Shown: positions 1 through 8,799, counted from the first letter of the stretch. The stretch: 64,000 nt of DNA from Rhizobium sp. ARZ01 (GCF_014851675.1 NZ_JACVAE010000001.1:496001-560000); one strand, 5' to 3'. The notes: a model not told the origin generated them from the sequence alone. Numbers and translations are program-made.

Positions 1-1
1 C

Positions 2-343
2 TTCGCGCTGTTTCTCACGTGCATGGCCTTCTTCCTGACGGCCTACCGAGTCATTCGCGGCCCAACGCTGCCGGATCGGATAGTAGCGCTCGACATGCTC
101 GTGGCGATCGCGATCGGCTTCCTTGCCGTCGTGGCAATCAAGACCGGCTTCAACCTTTATGTCGACATCGCCATCGCGCTCGGCCTGGTCGGCTTTCTCT
201 CCACCGTCGCCTTTGCGCGCTTTGTGCTTACCCAGGGCAAGCCTGTCGACGAGGCGGACCCGATGGCCGGTTCTACCGACGGCAGGGCGAAATCGGTGCC
301 CTCAAGGGCCAAGCGGCCGACGAAGAAGGGAAGGGAACGATGA
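2..343 (+). CDS. phaF: Cation/proton antiporter subunit F, PhaF/MnhF (5' end outside window)
   Basis: Small hydrophobic subunit F of the multi-subunit Mrp/Mnh/Pha monovalent cation/H+ antiporter of the inner membrane. The frame is open from base 2, so the first in-window Met (base 23) is probably internal and a few N-terminal residues lie upstream. Visible signature: an [24 protein letters not shown] segment followed by a hydrophobic helix and a [19 protein letters not shown] helix, as in MnhF. The basic C-terminal tail ([10 protein letters not shown]) is cytosolic-looking. Its stop overlaps the phaG start by 4 nt (ATGA), typical of translational coupling in the pha operon. Rhizobial Pha systems are linked to K+/pH adaptation. 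The assignment is firm; which of the rhizobial Pha loci it is cannot be told from here. Confidence 0.9.
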   Translation, partial: FALFLTCMAFFLTAYRVIRGPTLPDRIVALDMLVAIAIGFLAVVAIKTGFNLYVDIAIALGLVGFLSTVAFARFVLTQGKPVDEADPMAGSTDGRAKSVPSRAKRPTKKGRER

Positions 344-681
344 TCGAGTTTGTTCTGGCTCTCGTCGTTTCGGCCATGCTGGTCGTCGGTGGCATCTTTA
401 CCTTCCTGGCGGCTGTCGGCGTCGTGCGCCTGCCGGACGTCTACACCCGCATGCATGCAGCCTCCAAGGCCGGTACGATCGGTTCCGGGCTGATGCTGAT
501 CGCCGCCGGCCTGCATGCGGGCGACTTTGCCATCTTAGCGCGCGCGTCCGCCGGCTTCGCCTTCTTCATCCTGACCGCCCCGGTTGCGGCGCATCTTGTT
601 GCAAAAGCGGCACACCAGGCGGGATATCGGCTGTCGCGCCGCGCGGTCTGCGATGAAATGCGTGATCACGCCAAGAAGTGA
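340..681 (+). CDS. phaG: Cation/proton antiporter subunit G, PhaG/MnhG
   Basis: Last subunit of the Pha/Mnh cation-proton antiporter, 113 residues. Start ATG at 340 overlaps the phaF stop. The N-terminus is a long hydrophobic helix, followed by the family motif [20 protein letters not shown] (about residues 29-48) and two further hydrophobic segments, then a charged tail. Length and the RLPD-YTRMH motif match MnhG/PhaG. A longer open frame continues upstream through phaF in another frame, but only the part from 340 resembles the family. It closes the operon: after the stop comes a ~430-bp AT-richer intergenic region before mucR. Confidence 0.9.
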   Translation: MIEFVLALVVSAMLVVGGIFTFLAAVGVVRLPDVYTRMHAASKAGTIGSGLMLIAAGLHAGDFAILARASAGFAFFILTAPVAAHLVAKAAHQAGYRLSRRAVCDEMRDHAKK

Positions 682-1108
682 GGAGCGGGCAATTCGTAAC
701 GAAAACGCCCTATTCACCATTCTTTTTTAGGTTCTCACCCAAATGGGTGATGTACAAGACACGGATTGTGATCTCCAAAATATTATTGGACTTTCCGGGA
801 AACAATGTTATTCCAATCCAAGTAAAGCTCTTATGTTGATTTTGCTTGCGCGATGAACTCCAGTCTAAGTTGCGGCCATTCTAAGGTGCTCCTTTTCGAA
901 CGTGGTTGTGGCTAAGATTTGGACGGGTGAGGGGCGCTCCGGTATCGGAAGTAATATTAGCGCGTTATGAAATCTGTCCCCGCGGGGCCGTCCTTTCACG
1001 GATGCGGGCAGGTTGATCCAGCCAAAACAAGGTAAGCTTTGCGCAAAATCGCAGTTTGGTTCCGCTGTCACCGTGTGTGGCAGATGGATCGTCCGACAGG
1101 AGAACACA
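682..1108. other. AT-rich intergenic region upstream of mucR
   Basis: A 427-bp stretch with no convincing gene. It is clearly more AT-rich than its surroundings between about 700 and 870. A perfect short palindrome lies at 735-750 (TCACCC-aaat-GGGTGA). MucR/Ros proteins are known to bind AT-rich DNA with T-A steps and to repress their own genes, so this is the likely autoregulatory region of mucR; that is inference, no consensus operator was proven. Confidence 0.4.
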
Positions 1109-1549
1109 ATGACTGAGACTTCCGACGGCAACGGCTCAAATCTGCTGGTAGAATTGACCGCTGATATCGTTGCCGCCTATGTCAGCAATCACGTCGTACC
1201 GGTTTCCGAGCTCTCGACATTGATTGCAGACGTGCACGCCGCACTCAACAACACCTCGCAACCCGCTGCGGTAGTCGAGGCGCCCGTGCAGGCCGAAAAA
1301 CCCAAGCCCCCCGTGCCGATCCGCAAGTCGGTTCAGAACGACTACATCATCTGCCTGGAAGACGGCCAGAAGTTCAAGTCGCTGAAGCGCCATCTGATGA
1401 CACATTACGGCATGACGCCCGAAGAGTACCGCGAGAAGTGGGACCTGCCGGCGGACTACCCGATGGTCGCCCCGTCTTACGCCGAGGCGCGCTCCCGGCT
1501 CGCGAAGGAAATGGGTCTCGGCCAGCGCCGCAAGGCCGCCAAGCGATAG
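1109..1549 (+). CDS. mucR: MucR/Ros-family zinc-finger transcriptional regulator
   Basis: Global regulator of exopolysaccharide synthesis, motility and symbiosis/virulence genes in Rhizobiales. The 146-residue product matches MucR over its length: N-terminal [20 protein letters not shown] segment (oligomerisation region), a Pro-rich linker (about 50-75) and a C-terminal Ros-type zinc finger with the invariant [20 protein letters not shown] stretch. Finger ligands are Cys82, Asp85, His95 and His99: the second cysteine of classical Ros is Asp, a variant known among MucR proteins. The frame is open further upstream (from 1013), but ATG 1109 has an AGGAG-type ribosome site at 1098-1104 and begins MTETSD like known MucR proteins. 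A strong intrinsic terminator follows at 1663-1691. Confidence 0.93.
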   Translation: MTETSDGNGSNLLVELTADIVAAYVSNHVVPVSELSTLIADVHAALNNTSQPAAVVEAPVQAEKPKPPVPIRKSVQNDYIICLEDGQKFKSLKRHLMTHYGMTPEEYREKWDLPADYPMVAPSYAEARSRLAKEMGLGQRRKAAKR

Positions 1550-1662
1550 GATCGCGAGCACGATCCGTTTGATCTTGAACCGATCGTGCACTTTCCTTGG
1601 GACTCGGTTGCCTCGCTCGCGTCCAGCGGACGCATCGGCATTGCAAATCGGATCGAACAGAC

Positions 1663-1691
1663 CGGGTCGCGCAAGCGGCCCGCTTTTTTTT
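1663..1691 (+). terminator. Rho-independent terminator of mucR
   Basis: Stem CGGGTCGC (1663-1670), GCAA tetraloop, GCGGCCCG (1675-1682, one G-T pair), then a C and eight T residues (1684-1691). It lies 114 nt after the mucR stop on the same strand. Confidence 0.85.
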
Positions 1692-1840
1692 GTCTCAGCA
1701 AAGGAATAAAAGCCTATTCGGGGACGAGGATTTACAATTTCCTCATTATTTCAAGGCGCGATTGCATCTGAGCACTTCCGTTCATCCCCGCATCTTGTGT
1801 AGGGTGTATGAATAAATTCCTATCAATGGAGTGCGTGCTG

Positions 1841-2317
1841 ATGCGTGATGCCCTTACTTCCCCGGCGAGTGCCGCAAATCCCCTTCATTCTCGAACCTCG
1901 ATCGGCGATGGCAAGCGCCGCTTGCGGGTGAGGCGTGCCACGTTGCTGGCCCAAGTGTTCACCGGGGCGGGGATGTTCCATCTGTGCGAGCCGACGGTGC
2001 GCTCCGTCTGTCGCGTGGTGCGCCAGCTTGTCGCCGAACTGTTGTCACTGTCGAGCGATCGGGTGCTGCGGCGGCGTCACAGCCGCCGGGCGGCGGCCCA
2101 TGTCCGCCAGATCGCCATGTATGTCTGCCATGTTGCACTGCAGATGACCTTTGCCGATATCGGCACGGCGTTCGGGCGCGATCGCACGACTGTGGCCCAT
2201 GCGTGCAACGTGGTCGAGGACCGGCGCGACGACCAAGCATTCGATGACTTCGTTGCAACGGTGGAGCGGATAACGCTCACGGTTTTCGGTACGACGGGGA
2301 TGACAGAGCATGAGTAA
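1841..2317 (+). CDS. Stand-alone DnaA domain IV-like helix-turn-helix protein
   Basis: Predicted DNA-binding protein of about 158 residues. The C-terminal half resembles the DnaA box-binding domain IV: a VRQIAMYVCHVALQMTFADI helix pair followed by GRDRTTVAHACNVVEDRRDD, which corresponds to the DnaA signature around the GRDHTTVLHA loop. There is no AAA+ domain, so it cannot be a replication initiator. Start is uncertain: ATG 1841 has GGAG 9 nt upstream (1828-1831) and was chosen; ATG 1808 and 1826 are in frame. The stop overlaps the next gene by 8 nt, so it is likely co-translated with the DUF6456 gene. Conserved next to mucR in related genomes as far as I recall; target sites unknown. Confidence 0.8.
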   Translation: MRDALTSPASAANPLHSRTSIGDGKRRLRVRRATLLAQVFTGAGMFHLCEPTVRSVCRVVRQLVAELLSLSSDRVLRRRHSRRAAAHVRQIAMYVCHVALQMTFADIGTAFGRDRTTVAHACNVVEDRRDDQAFDDFVATVERITLTVFGTTGMTEHE

Positions 2318-3155
2318 GTCCCGGCCCGACATAGCTTTTTCCGCAAAGCGCCCGCTTGCCGACCTGTTGCGCTTCCTTGTGGCGTCCGCCGGAGATGTGA
2401 CGATGTCGGGCGAGGACCCGGTGGTGCTGGAAACGCTTGACGGCAAGACGGCGACGGTGCCGAGCGCTGTTCTCGAGCACGCGCTGCGGCTCGGTCTGGC
2501 GGGGCGGCGCGGGCAGGCGTTGCAGGCCAAGCCTGAAACCCGCAACTTCATCAAACGGCTCCTGTCCGGTACCGACGGTTTCCAGGACCAGCATCGCGCG
2601 CTCGCCGAACGAACGATGGAGGTCGCAGCCGCGCGTCAGCCGGTACGCGTCAATCAGCTGGAATCGCCGCTCTTTGCGCTGTCGCGCCTGAAGGACAAGG
2701 CGGGCGTCCTCTTTCTTCCCGCAGCTGCAATCGCTGCGGGTGAGCAGTTCGCGCGAGACTTCAACCGCGCCGGCCTGCAGCCGCGTCTGACAATGGCCTG
2801 GGAGCCGCGGCTCGCCAGCCGCACCGGGGGAGAATTGGGGCAGGCACGCGAAATTTCGGACACTGCAGCGGCCGCACGGCAGCGCTTGCAGCGGGCGACC
2901 GAGGCGATGGGCCCCGAGCTTTCCGGTGTCGCGTTTGACGTCTGCTGCTTCACGAAGGGGCTGGAGACGGTGGAACGGGAACGGCAGTGGCCTGCACGAT
3001 CGGCCAAGCTGATGTTACGCGCAGCCCTCATGGCGCTGTCGCGTCACTATGCGCCAGAACCGTCGTCCAAGCGGCACCAGCACGCCTGGGGCGCCGAGGG
3101 CTATCGGCCGGATATGGCGGTCCGCTCCGGCCGCGAAAGTGGCGGACCGGCATGA
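2310..3155 (+). CDS. DUF6456 domain-containing protein
   Basis: 281-residue soluble protein of unknown biochemical function. The C-terminal part (about residues 140-260: SRLKDK...FLPAAAIAAGEQFARDFNRAGLQPRLT, then the DVCCFTKGLETVERERQWPARSAKLMLR stretch read in segments) fits DUF6456, a family common in Rhizobiales. The N-terminal 130 residues look like a helical region ending in an NFIKRLL segment. It overlaps the preceding DnaA-like HTH gene by 8 nt (ATGAGTAA arrangement), implying a two-gene operon. The pairing suggests a DNA-associated role, which is inference only. Confidence 0.75.
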   Translation: MSKSRPDIAFSAKRPLADLLRFLVASAGDVTMSGEDPVVLETLDGKTATVPSAVLEHALRLGLAGRRGQALQAKPETRNFIKRLLSGTDGFQDQHRALAERTMEVAAARQPVRVNQLESPLFALSRLKDKAGVLFLPAAAIAAGEQFARDFNRAGLQPRLTMAWEPRLASRTGGELGQAREISDTAAAARQRLQRATEAMGPELSGVAFDVCCFTKGLETVERERQWPARSAKLMLRAALMALSRHYAPEPSSKRHQHAWGAEGYRPDMAVRSGRESGGPA

Positions 3156-3198
3156 GGCTTGGGAAAGCGCAACGGCCCGATCGGCCGCTGCGTATCCT

Positions 3199-3618
3199 TC
3201 AGGCTGCGACGCGGACGGAGGCTTCGTCGCGGATGCGGCGTACCATCGAGCGCAGGCCATTGGCGCGTTGCGAAGACAGATGCTCGACGAGACCGATCTT
3301 GCCGAACACGTCGAGCGCATCGGTGCGGGAAATTTCCGAGGCCCGCTTGCCGGAATAGACGGCAAGCACGATCGCAACGAGACCGCGCACGATATGGGCG
3401 TCCGAATCGCCCTCGAAGGTCAGCACCGGATCGCCTGCGCCGTCGGAATGGGTGAGGAGCCAGACCTGGGAGGCGCAGCCCTGCACCTTGTTCTGCGACG
3501 TCCGCTTGTCTTCGCTTAAGTCCGGCAGCGCTTTGCCGAGTTCGATGACGTAGCGGTAGCGGTCCTCCCACTCGTCAAGGAAGGCGAAGTCGTCGATGAT
3601 CTGGGCAAGGTCTGTCAT
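3199..3618 (-). CDS. sufE: Cysteine desulfuration protein SufE
   Basis: Sulfur-acceptor partner of the SufS cysteine desulfurase in Fe-S cluster assembly, 139 residues. N-terminal IIDDFAFLDEWEDRYRYVIE helix, then KVQGCASQVWL, in which Cys48 is the persulfide-accepting cysteine; the following beta strands contain a D-SDAHIVRGLVAIVLAVYSG segment typical of the SufE/CsdE fold. The frame is open far upstream, but the family homology begins at the Met encoded at 3616-3618. It stands alone, not in a suf operon, which is common for the second, house-keeping sufE of rhizobia. It converges with the DUF6456 gene (44 bp between stops). Confidence 0.92.
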   Translation of the reverse strand: MTDLAQIIDDFAFLDEWEDRYRYVIELGKALPDLSEDKRTSQNKVQGCASQVWLLTHSDGAGDPVLTFEGDSDAHIVRGLVAIVLAVYSGKRASEISRTDALDVFGKIGLVEHLSSQRANGLRSMVRRIRDEASVRVAA

Positions 3619-3702
3619 GTCGCGTCCAAACTGTACTCTCGGTTGGACATATAATGCAGCAGGAACCGGATTTGAACCAGCCATAGTGCTTTGCCGTGTC
3701 CA

Positions 3703-3744
3703 TAGAAAAAGAAACGCCGCGAGGCATGGGCAATCCTCGCGGCG
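3703..3744 (-). terminator. Rho-independent terminator of the DUF5330 gene
   Basis: Perfect 10-bp stem CGCCGCGAGG (3715-3724) / CCTCGCGGCG (3735-3744) with a 10-nt loop. Read on the minus strand it is followed by TTTCTTTTTCT (3714-3704), the right polarity to end the DUF5330 transcript. Confidence 0.8.
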
Positions 3745-3784
3745 GTTGCAGGAGCAACAAGGCAGGCAGTTATAAAGCTGGGCG

Positions 3785-4207
3785 TTACTGTGCCGGGTCG
3801 GGCCGGCGCGACGGAATGGCGATTGTGCCGGTGACGACGTTGTCGGCTTCGGTGTCATCTGCGGCGTCGGCGAGCGCTGGCAAAGGCTGCTCCAATGCGG
3901 CTTCGGCGGCGGCGGTGTTCTCGGCCGGGTCGGCAAACTGCGAATCGAGCAGCTTATAGGCGACGCGGGCGCCTTCCCGGGCCCGGTGGCCGAGCGCGAC
4001 GAACGTTTCGGCGCCCTTCTCGCAGACGTCGGGTTTCTGCAGGCACATGGCGGAGAGATAGGTGATGGCTTCGCTTGCGGCGCTCACGGTGTCGCCGAGT
4101 TCGACGGCGGGACCCTGTTCCAGTTTCGTCGTCGCGTCGTGATCGAACAGCGGCAGGAGCACCAGCACCAGCGAAAACCAGAACGCTCCCTTGATCAGAA
4201 ACCACAT
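3785..4207 (-). CDS. DUF5330 membrane-anchored protein
   Basis: About 140 residues. One N-terminal hydrophobic helix (MWFLIKGAFWFSLVLVLLPL) anchors a short, probably periplasmic region with two cysteines (AMCLQKPDVC) and an acidic/Ala-rich tail. This architecture matches DUF5330, a Rhizobiales family of unknown function. Start ATG 4207 gives the family-typical MWFLIKG beginning and has GAGG about 12 nt upstream; an in-frame ATG at 4219 is an alternative. Followed by a clear terminator at 3703-3744, so it is a monocistronic unit, divergent from the DivJ-like kinase. Confidence 0.8.
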   Translation of the reverse strand: MWFLIKGAFWFSLVLVLLPLFDHDATTKLEQGPAVELGDTVSAASEAITYLSAMCLQKPDVCEKGAETFVALGHRAREGARVAYKLLDSQFADPAENTAAAEAALEQPLPALADAADDTEADNVVTGTIAIPSRRPDPAQ

Positions 4208-4699
4208 TGCCTTGCCCATCCTCGTTTCGGCGCGGCTCTTGCTGGCCGCTGCCTCTTCGCCATCCCCCGTCGATGTCCGACCGGTTCTGAACCATTGATG
4301 CGAGCATAGCGGTGGCAGGAAAATGGCCCTTTGCCGGAATCGCTCGGGTTTTCCTCAAAATTGCATAAAATTTGAAGGATCGGCCCTTTGATGTGCATTT
4401 CACTCAAATTTTAGCGACCGCCGTTAAGCATCGTGGCAGCGTGGTTCGGGCGAAGGTCCTTGGTGTCAGGCGTTCTCGGCGCAATGGGATGGCCAAAGAG
4501 GTTAACGCGACCGAAAAAATGCCGTATTTTTAATCGCTTACGCCCCGTTAACCACGAAATCCAAATGCCGCCTGTATCGCTTTGAAACAGGCTTTTTTAC
4601 CTTTTTCGGCCCCTTTCGGGCGGGCCATGTTTAATCTTTTCTAAGCCGCCGGTGCGATTCTACAGGCAGATAAAAGAACGAAAGACGGCAGGGTATTGC
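4208..4699. other. Divergent intergenic region (DUF5330 / divJ)
   Basis: About 490 bp without a convincing ORF. It must hold the promoters of both flanking genes. Two GTTAAC-type sequences occur near 4500 and 4547, reminiscent of CtrA half-sites, but no full TTAA-N7-TTAA site is present. It also contains an isolated intrinsic terminator on the plus strand (4570-4598; separate entry) without any same-strand gene for more than 1 kb upstream. Confidence 0.4.
4570..4598 (+). terminator. Orphan Rho-independent terminator / possible attenuator
   Basis: Stem GCCTGT (4570-4575) and ACAGGC (4587-4592) with an 11-nt loop, followed by six T (4593-4598), then more T-rich sequence. The nearest plus-strand gene upstream ends at 3155, so the hairpin more likely ends a small RNA or attenuates the leader of the downstream kinase gene than terminates a known gene. 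Confidence 0.55.
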
Positions 4700-6283
4700 G
4701 TGCGTTTTCTGAATGACATCGCTGACAGAATGGCAGCCACCGCGGCAGCTGTTACGGGTGACGTGCGCACCTCGGGCGACGATGCCCGCACGCCCGCCCG
4801 CCTGCGCGCGATCTTTCTGACCGCGCTTGTCGCGGCCCCGGTCCTGCCGCTCGCACTGTCGATGATCCTGCCGCTTTCCTCGGCCCTGCCGGCAGGCGCA
4901 GCTCTTGCTGCTGCCGGCGGTCTCCTTGCGACAGCGACGTCCTCGGCGTTGGGTCGCCATGGGGCCAGGCAGAGCGCGGTTATGGCCGCAAATGCAGTTC
5001 CGGAGCCGTCCGCCACTGCCTGCTATGACCTCTTTGCCGGCCTCGTTACCCTGCACGATCCGCGCGGCTATGTCACCGCCGTCCACGGCCGTGAACGCGA
5101 AGCGATGCTGGCTGGCATGCGCGATCCGCTTGCGCGCGGGTTCATCGACCAGATTCACGTTTCCGACCGGCTCGGCTTCCTGCAGGCGATCGACCGCCTG
5201 CGTCAGGGCGAAAGTCAGGTGAGCGTCGACCTTCGGCTCGAGCAGCGCAGGAAGACTGCGGATGGCGAGCAGTTCTTGCACGTGCGCACCGACATGACGG
5301 CGATCCGCGACACGGCCGGCTTGCTGGCCTCGATCGTCGCCCAGTCGCGCGACATCTCTGTTGAGGCCGGTCTGCGCAGCGTCAGCGCGCGCAAGGCTGC
5401 GGAAGCGGAGTCCGCCAACGACGCTAAAACCCGCTTCCTCGCCGCCGTCAGCCACGAGCTGCGCACGCCGCTCAATGCGATCCTCGGCTTCTCCGACATC
5501 CTTGCCGGCGAGTACTTCGGCAAGCTGGAGAACGACCGCCAGCGCGAATATGTCGCCCTGATCCATCAGTCGGGCGGGCATTTGCTCTCCGTCGTCAACA
5601 CGATGCTGGATGTCAGCAAGATCGAAGCCGGCCGCTACGAGCTGGTATTCGAACCGTTTGCTGTTGCTGAAAGCGTTCGCACCTGCGAGCAGATGCTGGC
5701 GCTGCAGGCTCGCCAGAAGGGCGTGCAACTGACCAGCCGCGTGCCGCATGACGTTGGCGAGGCGATTGCCGACCAGCGCGCGCTCCAGCAGATCCTGATC
5801 AATCTTGTCGGCAACGCCGTCAAGTTCACCGACAAGGGCGGTGTCGTTACGATCGATGCGACGCGGTCGGGCCGCGATCTCGTGCTTTGCGTCAGCGATA
5901 CGGGGATCGGCATTCCCACCGAAAAGCTGGACGAGGTCGGCCAGCCGTTCGTGCAGGTGCAGAACGAGTACACGCGCAAATACGAGGGGACCGGCCTCGG
6001 CCTGTCCCTGGTCAAGGGCCTCGTAGCCCTGCACGGAGGTACCTTTGCAATCCGCAGCAGCGCGGGCGAGGGGACACAGGTCACCGTGACCATTCCCGCA
6101 GATGGATCGATCGCACCTTCCGCCGGTGAGAGATGCGGTGAGGATGCCAACGCTGGGGAATTCCCGCCGCGCTTGTTTTCCCGCGGCCGGAACAATGCCA
6201 TACCGATGCGAATGACGGAGGGATCATTCACCGAAGGTGATGAGGAAAGGGGCCATGACGGCACGCACGCGAAAACAGCCTGA
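4700..6283 (+). CDS. divJ: DivJ-like PAS sensor histidine kinase
   Basis: Membrane histidine kinase of the DivJ/PleC/PdhS type, which phosphorylate the single-domain regulator DivK in the CtrA cell-cycle pathway. Numbered from GTG 4700: two membrane helices (about 36-59 and 64-82), a PAS region (about 105-215), H-box AAVSHELRTPLNAILGFSD with His252, N-box NLVGNAVKFTDKGG, G1 DTGIGIP and G2 RKYEGTGLGLSLVKGL. The QVQNEYTRKYEGTGLGL form is typical of the DivJ/PleC branch. In Sinorhizobium meliloti divJ lies close to mucR, which supports the symbol. Start: GTG 4700 has AGGG 8 nt upstream; an upstream in-frame GTG at 4652 lacks a ribosome site. The 3' end overlaps the next gene by 29 nt. Confidence 0.75.
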   Translation: MRFLNDIADRMAATAAAVTGDVRTSGDDARTPARLRAIFLTALVAAPVLPLALSMILPLSSALPAGAALAAAGGLLATATSSALGRHGARQSAVMAANAVPEPSATACYDLFAGLVTLHDPRGYVTAVHGREREAMLAGMRDPLARGFIDQIHVSDRLGFLQAIDRLRQGESQVSVDLRLEQRRKTADGEQFLHVRTDMTAIRDTAGLLASIVAQSRDISVEAGLRSVSARKAAEAESANDAKTRFLAAVSHELRTPLNAILGFSDILAGEYFGKLENDRQREYVALIHQSGGHLLSVVNTMLDVSKIEAGRYELVFEPFAVAESVRTCEQMLALQARQKGVQLTSRVPHDVGEAIADQRALQQILINLVGNAVKFTDKGGVVTIDATRSGRDLVLCVSDTGIGIPTEKLDEVGQPFVQVQNEYTRKYEGTGLGLSLVKGLVALHGGTFAIRSSAGEGTQVTVTIPADGSIAPSAGERCGEDANAGEFPPRLFSRGRNNAIPMRMTEGSFTEGDEERGHDGTHAKTA

Positions 6284-7142
6284 ACGGGGCGGCGGCCGTA
6301 GTCGCAACGCTGGCAAGCGGCAGGCCGCGGAACCCGGCATCCTCCAGCGCTCCATTCTTGCGCTCGGCGCGTTCGCCGCGCGGCATCCGTCTGTCATCGG
6401 CGGTGGCGCGGCCTTCGCCGTCGTCTTTTCCTTCGTTGCCGCCAACGCGCTCTGGTATCAGCCCGGCGGCCACCCCTCGCCGATCATGAAGACCCGCTCG
6501 GCGCAGAATTCACTTGGTTTTTCGGCGCTGCGCCAGCCGCCGAGCGATGTCACGACGTTCCTTATCGAGCGCGAGGGCGAACAGGGGCAGGATGCAGCGT
6601 CATCGCAAGGCGCGCAGCCTTCGGAACTCGTTCTCGAGTTGCAGACCGAACTGGCGCGGCAGGGTTTCTACGCCGGCGCTACCGACGGGTACATGCGCGA
6701 AGCCACGATGGCCGCGATCCGTCGCTTCCAGGAGGAGCGCGGCCTTACCGTCACCGGCGCTCCAGACGAGAAACTGCTTGCCGAACTGCATGGCGATACG
6801 CCGGCCCAGGTTGCCGTCCTGCCGACGGAGCGGCCGCTGCCGGGCGGCAATGCGTCCGACATGGGCACCGATGTCGATCCGGTCGCTGCCGCCATCCGGG
6901 CCGCCGAAGGCAACACGGCCTTAGCGCCCCCGGCGCCGATCCCCGCCCCGGCGAGCGGGCTCGTCATGAAGATCCAGAAGGGCTTGAGCAACATCGCCTA
7001 TGCTGACATCGCCGTGGACGGTGTCGCTGGCGAAAAGACCCGCCAGGCCATCCGCGCCTTCGAGAAGCACTACCGTCTGCCGGCGACCGGAGAGCCGAAC
7101 GAACTGGTGCTCAGCAAGCTGAAGGAAATCGGCGCACTCTGA
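6255..7142 (+). CDS. Membrane protein with two peptidoglycan-binding domains
   Basis: 295 residues. A basic cytosolic N-terminus (Arg/Lys/Gly-rich) precedes one hydrophobic helix (VIGGGAAFAVVFSFVAANAL), so the rest is periplasmic. Two peptidoglycan_binding_1 repeats follow: first around LQTELARQGFYAGATDGYM...AIRRFQEERGL, second at the C-terminus around IQKGLSNIAYADIAVDGVAG and TRQAIRAFEKHYRLP. A Pro/Ala-rich linker separates them. Start: ATG 6255 preceded by GAGGAAAGG; GTG 6237 and ATG 6240 are alternatives. It overlaps the end of the DivJ-like kinase gene, which suggests the two are co-transcribed and that this wall-associated protein may be linked to division or polar growth (inference). 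Confidence 0.82.
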   Translation: MTARTRKQPERGGGRSRNAGKRQAAEPGILQRSILALGAFAARHPSVIGGGAAFAVVFSFVAANALWYQPGGHPSPIMKTRSAQNSLGFSALRQPPSDVTTFLIEREGEQGQDAASSQGAQPSELVLELQTELARQGFYAGATDGYMREATMAAIRRFQEERGLTVTGAPDEKLLAELHGDTPAQVAVLPTERPLPGGNASDMGTDVDPVAAAIRAAEGNTALAPPAPIPAPASGLVMKIQKGLSNIAYADIAVDGVAGEKTRQAIRAFEKHYRLPATGEPNELVLSKLKEIGAL

Positions 7143-7284
7143 GCCGGCGCAGTGAGGCGCTTACTACCATCCCGCCCGGTTTGGCCGCGTTTTCGACCAA
7201 AGTTGTAAGACCTCGCCGCTTCCGCTTCGAAAGGAAGCGTTAACCATACGGCCGCATTCTTTTCCCGGCTTACGGGAGGAAAGC

Positions 7285-8730
7285 GTGAGTTCAGCAATTA
7301 CGACCACAGAGACTATCGAAGACCTGTTCGATTCGGGCGAGGGGGACGCACAGCCGTTGCGCGGCGTGATCGCGAAGCTCGCGGGCGAAGCGTCCCGGCT
7401 GGGTGTTCATCTCGTCGACATTGCGGGGGCAATTCAGGACACGGCGAACCAGTCGGCGGCGCACGCGGCGCATTTTGCCCGGTTGACCCGCTCGGCGGAA
7501 GCAGTCGCCGCCGCCAATGGGGAGGTTGCGCGCACCCTCGGGGAGACTGACAAGCTTGCCGCCAATGCCCGAACCCTGATTGGCGAGCAGGCGCTGCAAC
7601 TCGATGGATCCATTCAGGCCATCGATCAGATGGTGACCGCCTCGAACGAGATCGGCAGCGAAATATCCGCCGTTGCCGGTGCGCTGTCCGATGTTGGCAA
7701 GCTTGCCGACGCGATCGGCACGATTGCACGCCAGACCAATTTGCTGGCGCTCAACGCGGCAATCGAGGCGGCAAGGGCGGGTGACGCCGGAAAGGGCTTT
7801 GCCGTCGTCGCAGCCGAAGTGCGCGCGCTATCCTTGCAGACCTCGCAAACGACCGCGTCGATCCAGTCGACGCTGCAGGAACTGACCCACCGTATCGACC
7901 GGCTCGTCGCCGCCGGCGAGGGGGCCCGGTTGTCGGCCGAGGGGGTGCGAACCACCGCGGCCGGCGTGAAAGGATCGTTCGCCGAGGTCGGCGGCGTCAT
8001 GGCGCAGATCCTCGATGGGGCATCGGCGCTTGCCGCGACGACGGGGGACGTCGACCAACAATGCGCGGATCTGGCGCAGACGCTGTCGACCGTGTCTTCT
8101 GAAATTCTCAAATCCGACAAGACGCTCCAAGCGACCTCGGGCCGGGTCAACGATGTCGTCGCGATCTCCGAGCGCATCATCCAGGCGACCGCGAATGCCG
8201 GCATCGAGACGCCGGACAGTCCCTTCATCCGCAAGGTTCAGGCGTTGGCTGGCGAGATCTCCGGCCGCCTCGAAGCGGCGGTTCGTTCCGGGGCGATTGG
8301 CATGGATGCGCTCTTCGATCGGCGCTATCGGCCGATTCCGGGAACGGATCCGGTCCAATACCTGACGAGCAATAGCGAACTCATGGATCGTGTCTTGCCC
8401 GATCTTCAGGAGCCGGTGCTGCTGATGGATCAGCGCGTCGTTTTCTGCGCCGCTGTCGACGAGGGCGGCTACCTGCCGACGCATAATCGCAAGTTCTCCG
8501 AGCCGCAGCGCCCCGGAGACGCCGCCTGGAATACTGCAAACTGTCGCAACCGGCGGATATTCGACGACCGTGTCGGGCTCGGTGCCGGCCGCAGCAAGGA
8601 GCCGTTCCTTGTCCAGACCTACCGCCGCGACATGGGTGGCGGACAGTTTGTGCTGATGAAGGACATATCCGCACCGATCACGGTCAACGGCAGGCATTGG
8701 GGCGGATTGCGCCTGGCAATCCGCGTCTGA
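7285..8730 (+). CDS. Soluble methyl-accepting chemotaxis protein
   Basis: 481-residue chemoreceptor-like protein without any membrane helix. The N-terminal two thirds form the MCP signalling coiled coil; the hairpin tip is [20 protein letters not shown] and the following strand [16 protein letters not shown]-terminal domain (about residues 320-481: from [20 protein letters not shown] to [11 protein letters not shown]) resembles the extra C-terminal sensory module found on cytosolic rhizobial receptors. GTG start at 7285 has GGAGG 5 nt upstream. It probably signals to CheA from the cytoplasm; the ligand is unknown. It stands alone, far from che genes in this window. Confidence 0.88.
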   Translation: MSSAITTTETIEDLFDSGEGDAQPLRGVIAKLAGEASRLGVHLVDIAGAIQDTANQSAAHAAHFARLTRSAEAVAAANGEVARTLGETDKLAANARTLIGEQALQLDGSIQAIDQMVTASNEIGSEISAVAGALSDVGKLADAIGTIARQTNLLALNAAIEAARAGDAGKGFAVVAAEVRALSLQTSQTTASIQSTLQELTHRIDRLVAAGEGARLSAEGVRTTAAGVKGSFAEVGGVMAQILDGASALAATTGDVDQQCADLAQTLSTVSSEILKSDKTLQATSGRVNDVVAISERIIQATANAGIETPDSPFIRKVQALAGEISGRLEAAVRSGAIGMDALFDRRYRPIPGTDPVQYLTSNSELMDRVLPDLQEPVLLMDQRVVFCAAVDEGGYLPTHNRKFSEPQRPGDAAWNTANCRNRRIFDDRVGLGAGRSKEPFLVQTYRRDMGGGQFVLMKDISAPITVNGRHWGGLRLAIRV

Positions 8731-8799
8731 GAAATCGGGGCGCAGGGCTACACAGGGGGTGCGGGTTGCCTCTCGGCCCGCCTGCCGGTATTGAGCCTG

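Noticed and set aside
3655..3690. Minus-strand GGTTCAAATCC resembling a tRNA T-arm near the sufE/DUF5330 gap
   Set aside because: No matching acceptor, D- or anticodon arms at tRNA spacing; the upstream side is the DUF5330 terminator.
4480..4560. Full CtrA binding site upstream of the DivJ-like kinase
   Set aside because: Only GTTAAC half-site-like sequences; no TTAA-N7-TTAA spacing.
4631..6034. Long minus-strand open frame opposite the DivJ-like kinase
   Set aside because: Shadow of a GC-rich coding strand; no motif or ribosome site. The same applies to the long antisense frames opposite the RTX gene, the pseudo-ABC gene and gp15.
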